Positions 57,381 through 64,000 of a stretch of DNA of 64,000 bases are shown piece by piece. Under the pieces are notes generated by a model. That model searched no databases, had not been told where the DNA came from, and worked only from the letters and a program-made list of their open reading frames with translations. Made by a program: the position numbers and the translations under genes. This DNA comes from Acorus gramineus (lineage: Eukaryota > Streptophyta > Magnoliopsida > Acorales > Acoraceae). Position 1 is the first letter of the stretch. Every line of letters begins with the position of its first letter. The DNA lies in the NCBI GenBank assembly GCA_030737835.1, contig CM060853.1, positions 17,046,895 to 17,110,894 on the forward strand, given 5' to 3'.

Positions 57381-58414
57381 GAGCACCTCCAACACCATTT
57401 TTAATTGGGCTCCGTGGCCAAATTTTGAGGAGGATGTAATGAATATCAGCTCCAACCCCCTCCTTAAAATCCTCCCTTAAATAGGGAAGATGAAACTCCC
57501 GCTCCACGCGTGGGGAGCCAACAACCTCTTTATAGGTGGGTCCCACCACATCAATTACATATCTACCCTTTGAAAAAGTTACAGTTGAGTTTCTAAAAAA
57601 TAGCCGTTTGTAACCGTTGGGTGTGTTTTTTCACAAAGTTTTCTATCAATTTTTTTTTACTGTTTTTATATTTATTTATAAAAACAACAAGAGTTCAAAC
57701 CTTTTTTTTTACTATGAATTTTTTATGTAACAACCATTCAAACCACACAATTTTCTTATTTCTCTGTTCATTTTTTTTTAGTGGATCGTCAAGAAGATGC
57801 ATATTACAATATCGACGATCAATATTCATTGAGATTTTCTTCAGATCAAATGACACAATCGCAATACTCGTCTCCAATCTCTGATTAGATGGGATCTGCT
57901 ATAAACAAATCACAACAGAGTTGTAATTTTACTATTGAAGAAGATAATCTCCTTATATCAGTCTGGCTCAATATCAGCATGAATGTAGTGCATGGTAATG
58001 AATAAAAACACAAAACTTATTGGGTGCGAGTATTAGAGTTTTTTTTATGAACACAAAAAATCCAATTTCAATCGGAATTCAAATTCTTTAACACATCGGT
58101 GGTCAACGATTCAACTCGCCACAAAGAATTTTATCGGTGCTTTGCTCAAATTGAATCAAAGCATCAAAGTGGAGTGAATGAACAAGACAATGTGCTTTTA
58201 TAACTTAATTTTAACAATTTTACTCATTGACATTTTTACCCATTTATGTTTGATTTATTTTTCAATGGGCATTTCTGGCTTTTGGCTTTGAAGAGATGAA
58301 AGAATAGAGGGTATGGTTGGAGTTATACCACTTAAATATAGGAAAAGAAAAATGGGGAGGGCGTGCTTTTCTTTAAATGTAGAGAAAAAATAGTGAATTA
58401 GATTGGAGTTGCTC
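57381..58414. mobile_element. Non-autonomous PIF/Harbinger element with decayed Myb-like ORF
   Basis: TTA at 57378-57380 and 58415-58417 flanks inverted ends GAGCACCTCCAA and (reverse) GAGCAACTCCAA. Inside, a plus-strand broken frame reads DAYYNIDDQYSLRF, then FTIEEDNLLISVWLNIS and VVHGNE.KHKTYW, VNDSTRHKEFYRCFAQIESK and HQSGVNEQD. That is the Myb/SANT-like ORF1 product of plant Harbinger elements, often annotated as glutathione S-transferase T3-like or NAM-associated. The usual ATG reads GTG (57781), and several stops and frameshifts interrupt it. The DDE transposase ORF is absent. Confidence 0.82.
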
Positions 58415-58417
58415 TTA

Positions 58418-61150
58418 ATCCTTTTTGTAACACTTTCTAATTCACACATGCTTTGATTTTTTTCTTTTGAAGTATGTATACTTTGTCAATGGAGTTTATT
58501 CAAGGAACGAGCTTAAGGGATAAGGGGGTTCAAGCTCCTCCTTGATTATTCTTTAAAAAAAGGGTGTGATTCGATTATCATAGTGTAGGAGCTATTTTCT
58601 GACTTAGTTTTTCTTGAAAAAAAGAGTGTGATTCGATTATCATAGTGTACACCACTGTTCATTAGTTATATTTATAACTAATTAATAATAATTTTTTCCT
58701 CAACCCAACCATCCAATCTCGGTCTAAGGGCATTAAACAAAAGTTAACAGTCTGTTGTAAAAAACGTTCACTCTTTTTCATTAGGATCTCCTCCTAATTT
58801 TTAAATGTGAACATGAGACCGGCCGCACCTTAACATTGACATTTCATGTTTAATGGAATAACCTATTCTGAAATGTGTCACCCATTGTGGCAGCTGAATC
58901 ACACAAAGTATGTCAGTCAAAAAATATGAATGAATTAAACTAATTAAAAGCTCATGCGCGTGCCATCTAAATCTGGCTACGCAAGCCTTTCAATTGTGCT
59001 ACAGTTGGCAAATTATATGAATAATAGTTTTTTCAAACCATATTGTCCCTTTCTATGACATATAAATCCACAATCATTTTCATCACAGCTATTCTTTCAT
59101 GAACTCCTCATGCATCTTAATCACATAACGAATCGAGTTTTTTCACGCTAAGAATAACAAATAACCATAAGTCCCATAATTTCATAAACAATGATTTCTT
59201 TTTGCTTCTTTTGATCTTTCTGTGTGCATCACAGGCAGAAATTTTGAAGTGGGTGGATTTTGAAAGATGAATATTGAAGCGTTGACATGTCAAAATCTCA
59301 TATGTAAAAATGTCTCTCCTCCATGCAGAAAAAGCATCACATCTTCCTCTTTGAGGTGCCTAACTGATAAAAGCCAATTCAAACTCTTCTCAATGCATTC
59401 TTATTTATTATTATAATATAATAATGATGGACAGTTAGATGTCTTTGTAGTTGGTGTGATGTTGGTGTCCTAAGATCCATATGATGCACTCTCTGTCGTC
59501 TCTAAATTGTTCAACATATTCCACCCAATGAGAAGTCTATTCTTTGGATGCATGGTTATTACTAAAGCATTATTGTTTTGAACATGAGTCACTCTGAAAA
59601 CCAAGTGAATCTAGTGGCATGGACTGACATCATAGTACTATCAAATGAATCTTGTAAATAAAGTTTCTGTTGGAGTGAACTGTGAAAGGGCCATATATAT
59701 TTCCTTAGTTGGTGAGCATACACACAAGGTTTTGTTTACCATTATGTACGATGATTGTACATTTGTAAGTGATACAATAAAAATACATAAAAATAGAGAG
59801 AGAGAGTTTCTAGAGTGTGTTTTGATCATTAGTATATAAAATATATTTAAAGAAAATCTATAAAGGCGGTAACAACAATTAGGACTAGTTTTCAATTTAT
59901 AAGAAATGAGATAGACGTATCTTGATCAAGATATTAAATGCACAGTTCGATAAATAGAAGTTTTTCAGCATTCAAAAAAATGCATATAGTATTTTGGGAC
60001 AATGCTGGTGAAGGAGTGTTATCTAATGCATGATAATCAAAACTAAAAAAAAGTAGCATTAGAGATTGTGCATGTTGACATATGCCGCCCAATTTGCAGA
60101 TTGAATTGGCATAATAATTATGATGATGTGATGAGAGATGATGGAGATTTGTTTAGAGGTGCGTCCATTCAAACTTCAACCAAAAGATAAGGTGGAGAGG
60201 AAGTACAAAGCCTTGAAGAAGACATGGATCTACCAATCTGTTTGAAATATTTAGGTTTTTGAAACATGATGATCAGCTTTAACTTCCTCTTATAAGTATC
60301 AACGTATATATATTGAAAATTTGATGAGTGGGATCAAAGGTTTGTTGCAAATTTATATATATATATATATATATATATAATTTCCAATGGTATTGTACTC
60401 CATCTATAATGTACCCATTGCTTCATTACCAGATTGGAATTGATAATTAAACACCTAGTATACAGGCTACATATTCTGCCTAATGCTATATGTAGCAGTT
60501 GAATCCGAATATCCCAAGATTCAAGAATAAGTACTAAACCTCCATTAGTATAACCTCAACAATCTTTGATAGATAGCTGATCTAATGAACAAGTTGCACA
60601 TATAAACTACATATTTAATTAAAATATTGGTCTCCTCATTTATTTTATTTTTCCTTAAAAATTTACAAACACTGGTGTCATATACAGTTTTTGTTGACCA
60701 TTAAAATAGTGGCTTCTGATGTAATCCATTCGGAATATACTATGAATAAATACACATTTTGAGAACAGATTCATGACTTCAATTTTCTTATATTAAACAA
60801 TGATGAGATCCACAGTCTTCCCCATTCACAATTGGGGTCATTGCATAGCAGGAGCGCGGGAAATTCATATGCGTGGGGGCACAACAGCCATTACGTAGGG
60901 TTGTTGTTATTTCTTTTTTGCCCACGCAGGCGGGTTGTGCACCCCCCTCCCCCTCCCAATTTTTTTTGTTACTTTTATTTCTCTATTCTTTTTCACTCTC
61001 AATTCAGATTTATAATTATATTAGCTTTTATTAAAATAATGATATGATAATTCTATTTAAAAAAATAAATAATGAGGAGATCTTTTACCATAAAAAATAT
61101 TTTTTTTAAAAAAAAAAACAAACACAATTCAGCACAACTTGGCCAAAGTT
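58418..61150. other. Intergenic, no gene recognised
   Basis: AT-rich. A 27-bp segment (GTGTGATTCGATTATCATAG) is repeated near 58564 and 58625. (AT)n at 60353-60379. Homopolymer C/T runs at 60940-60960. No gene or RNA recognised. Confidence 0.45.
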
Positions 61151-61159
61151 TGACCTGTG

Positions 61160-61460
61160 CCTCCACGTGCCACCACGTGTCATTTTCATTTTGCCGCATA
61201 TAGGGGAACAGGGCCAACCTCGCCAGCTAAACATGAGACCAGTCAACGGTCAAACGTTTTGATGTCCGTTAAAAGTGAAAGTCCTATTTTTTTCCTTGCC
61301 GCGGTTAAGTTGTAATGCCGGTTCACTCGTCCATGGACACGTGGACCACGATGACGTGGCGGATATGTACGGGGCGAGAGGACGCGTGAGCGATGTCGAC
61401 CGTCGGATTCGGAGGTTTTCTTCGACCGGCGGAACTCCTGTGGACGGTCCACGTGTCGGA
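61160..61460. promoter_or_regulatory. G-box-rich region
   Basis: Four CACGTG hexamers (61164-61169, 61174-61179, 61338-61343, 61450-61455) plus GACGTGG at 61353 in a locally GC-richer stretch, with TTGAC/GTCAA (W-box-like) cores near 61150 and 61230-61250. Such clusters occur in ABA- or light-responsive promoters. No gene start is evident nearby, so this could be a distal element or a promoter for a transcript not recognised here. Confidence 0.45.
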
Positions 61461-61929
61461 TGTTGATAGGTGACCCGAAAGGGAAAGCCCAAGCTTTTTC
61501 CTTCGCAGCTGTTGATAACTTGGAAAAGGAGAGACCGTTTGACGCTATTAGGTGATCTGAAATTACTCATATACCCCACTCATGTTCTATAAAATTACGA
61601 CGAATTGGTTGGCGAAGGGGACCGGGAAGTGGAGGGTATTCGTGTAATGTTACCTAGAATTGAACGTGTTTAATTTGTGGTTGATGAAATCTGAGATGTC
61701 GCAACCAAACCATACGGCAATTAATAAAGTGGGCAGAGGAGAAAAATATCTTGATAAACCCAACAAAAATATATATATATTTATTAAGGAAAAAAAAATT
61801 CTTATAAAGATAAAGAAATATCCAAAACTACCACTTATAAAAATTCTATCTAAAAAAAATCTCATTTAACAATATCATAATTTTAAATAACACAAATGAC
61901 TTTATTTCTTTTAATTTTTATTTAAAACA

Positions 61930-62470
61930 TTTCACATCATATTATATAATTGAAAAACAATATCATGAAGTGATTTTACACGTGTTTAAATTTTCTAAAC
62001 ATGGTATAAAAAATGTTAACAGTGTCAAAATTGTTATCCTTAAATTTACAAGATTATTTTTTTCATAACTTTTTAAAGTTTTTCTCTCTCTTTTTTTTTT
62101 TGTTACTTATATATTATAAATATTTGTATAATATTAAACATATATAAGTGTCACAAAATATGTTATAAAACTTTGAAATATTAAAAAATATTTTATAACA
62201 AATTTTTTTATTTTTTTACGATTTGACTCTTAATCGTAAATTTAAATATACATAAAAATAATAATAAACTTCACAAACAAATAATTTTTTTTATTTAATA
62301 ATGTTATTTAATTGGGGGTTTTAAACAATTAAATATATGTGATGATATTTAAAATAATAGATAATATAAGGGTAATCAAGTAATTTTATTTTTTTTAAAT
62401 TGTGAAAGAATATTTTTTTAAGTAAAATTTTTAAAAATTGCTGATTTTAGTATTTTCAATATTTAGATTT
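61930..62470. repeat. AT-rich dispersed element, copy 2 (uninterrupted)
   Basis: Matches 50560-51400 but lacks the 219-bp MITE found there. Ends near GATTTTAGTATTTTCAATATTTAGA, also seen in copy 1 near 51340-51370. Confidence 0.6.
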
Positions 62471-62552
62471 TTAATTTGGTATTTTCACCTTTATAAATGT
62501 ATGCTATTTATTTGTCTTCATAAATTTCTATAATTATGGGACAATTATTTTT

Positions 62553-62628
62553 TTTGATTCGTGCGTGTCATCCTTGCAAAGGGGCCATACTAATCTTCTC
62601 TTTATCGTTCAATTTTAACGGATGTCCT
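62553..62628 (-). pseudogene. U6 snRNA retropseudogene
   Basis: Read on the minus strand it matches U6: GGACATCCG, GAGAAGATTAG, ATGGCCCCT, GCAAGGATGACACGCA and AATC. It lacks the 5' stem (GTCCCTTCGGG) and has several substitutions, with no snRNA promoter upstream. A T-rich tract (A-tail in reverse) and ACAATTATT on both sides (62541-62549 and about 62634-62642) show retroposition. A related uninterrupted copy of the target lies at about 62840-62860 (GACAATTATTAGAAC). Confidence 0.85.
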
Positions 62629-63184
62629 GAAATACAATTATTAGAGTAGTGTTACATAAAAAAAAATAGCTTATTCTATATCTCAAAAGTTACATGCTAA
62701 TTTCACCAGTGGTTGATGAAATCCGAGATGTTGCAGGTTCAAACTATTGGAAAAAATCAATTAATTGGGAGTGGAGGTGATGAGTATTTTGATAAATTTT
62801 TACTATTTATTTGTCTTGATAAATGTCTATAATTATAGGACAATTATTAGAACATTATTTTATATAAAAAAAAGTTGAACAGCAATAAAACCTAAAAATT
62901 ATAGGATTCATTCGGAAGGTATTTAATCTGTCCGAGATGGAACGTGGGTAATTTTTTTTTTTTATATAGCATATGTGACTTCCAGCAATCAAAAGCCTCA
63001 AAATCTAATATCCATTATGATGATGATTTTCTCAATAAAAAGTTCTTTTTAATAAAATTAGTGTTTTAAAATGAGTTCCAAAATAAGAGTTATCTAGGTG
63101 TCATTGTGTAAATCATCACGAGCTTGATTAAGTTGTTAACGACACATATTTAACATGCTCATTTCATAATTTTATGTAATGGAA

Positions 63185-63430
63185 AATGATGTCCAGGTCC
63201 AATTACGTTGTTTATTTTTTTTTTAATTATAAACTTTTTTATTGAAATATATGTTATATGAAATGAAGTATATACTTAGATACAATATATAATGTATTTT
63301 CTTTTTATTTTTTAAAAAATAAAATAAAAATTTTACTTTATATATTATGATAGAACTCTATATATTATAATAACATAGTATATATTACGCTATCATAGTG
63401 TATGAGACTAGAAAGTAGGCTATAAAATAG
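63185..63430. repeat. AT-rich dispersed repeat copy
   Basis: GATGTCCAG, TTATATGAAATGAAGTATAT, then ATTATGATAGAACTC and TATCATAGTGTATGAGAC. Related to copies at 47.65, 47.93 and 52.36 kb. Confidence 0.5.
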
Positions 63431-63585
63431 ATAAAGTATAACAACAATCTTATTTAAAAGAGATATTATTTACCTATTAGTGCATGTCAAATTCGAAACT
63501 CTCTTTTTTAGTCTCTGGAATCATGGGTGTCTCTGGTCTTTCTCACTAATTTCATATTCAATCAGGACAACATTTCTTTTTAGTT

Positions 63586-63846
63586 TTGCTTCCACTTACA
63601 ACAGAGAGGTCACACTCTTTCTTTCTTTTTTTTTGGGTTACTAAGAAAATACGATGGAGGTCTATATCACTCCAAACTGACATACAAATTATTCTTCCAC
63701 CCGAAATTATTATTAGGTACATTGAACGAGTTACAAAAACATCATCTTTTCTCGATATACATGGAACCGATGATAGAGGGAAAAAGATACATTATGTGCC
63801 ATTCTTATTAGCTTTCCAAGTTACAAGTGAAAAACATAAGAATTAG
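63586..63846 (+). other. Unrecognised open frame, 86 residues
   Basis: An open frame in sequence that is less AT-rich than its surroundings. It contains RWRSISLQTDIQIILPPEII and ends QVTSEKHKN, but I recognise no family. It starts from an in-frame non-consensus context and could be chance or an exon fragment. Confidence 0.2.
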
Positions 63847-64000
63847 AATGAGTGAGACTGCAAGTTTTTAAGAATTGCATTGATGGTTCCAAGAGTTAAA
63901 ATAAATTATTTAAACTTATAGAAACTTATGTTCTTTCGTTCATTTGATTTTTTTGACCTAATAAATTATTTAACAATCACATACATATCGAACTTTCTCT

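Noticed and set aside
62553-62628. A functional U6 snRNA gene
   Set aside because: Missing 5' stem, several substitutions, no USE/TATA upstream and retroposition hallmarks.

Overview
This is nuclear DNA of a dicot plant. It is AT-rich, with long intergenic stretches, GT-AG introns and abundant LINE, SINE and miniature DNA-transposon remnants. The species cannot be named from the sequence. Five protein genes are well supported: a four-KH-domain RNA-binding protein (7847-10472, +), a large intron-less P-class PPR protein (26635-30486, +), an atypical ACHT-type chloroplast thioredoxin (37505-38818, -), a Casparian strip membrane domain protein (46054-46790, +) and an Mpo1/YGL010w-like (DUF962) membrane dioxygenase (51781-56297, +). 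From memory, the order KH - PPR - CASP matches the Arabidopsis neighbours At5g15270 - At5g15280 - At5g15290 (CASP5), so this looks like a conserved block expanded here by repeats, a snoRNA array and the thioredoxin gene.

The most striking region is 14.64-21.82 kb, a tandemly amplified box C/D snoRNA locus. Three promoter copies (TATA box plus telo-box AAACCCTAA; the first also has site II TGGGC motifs) each precede snoRNA-like units with C box, D box and terminal stems. Family A (four full copies) carries two guides for neighbouring 25S rRNA sites. Family B (two copies) carries two guides for 18S rRNA. Families C, D and E are mutually related and have AT-rich guides for which I recognise no rRNA target. 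Between them lies an array of ~375-bp repeats carrying only the 3' half of family A, many with a decayed D box. A further C/D candidate lies at 12.82 kb.

Layout: 0-7 kb, repeats (LINE remnant, ~155-bp tandem repeat, foldback element); 7-10.9 kb, KH gene with a 3'-UTR intron; 11-14.6 kb, no coding genes; 14.6-21.8 kb, snoRNA array; 22-26.6 kb, LINE remnants and duplications; 26.6-30.5 kb, PPR gene; 30.5-37.4 kb, repeats; 37.5-38.8 kb, thioredoxin; 39.6-41.3 kb, an 829-bp tandem duplication; 44.6-45.7 kb, a LINE with a 19-bp target duplication; 46-46.8 kb, CASP; 48.6-51.1 kb, a Harbinger-like element with gene-like cargo and MITEs; 51.8-56.3 kb, Mpo1-like gene with a SINE in an intron; 57.4-58.4 kb, a Harbinger-like element with a decayed Myb-like ORF; 61-64 kb, a G-box cluster, AT-rich repeats and a U6 snRNA retropseudogene. 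I recognised no retrovirus-like element.
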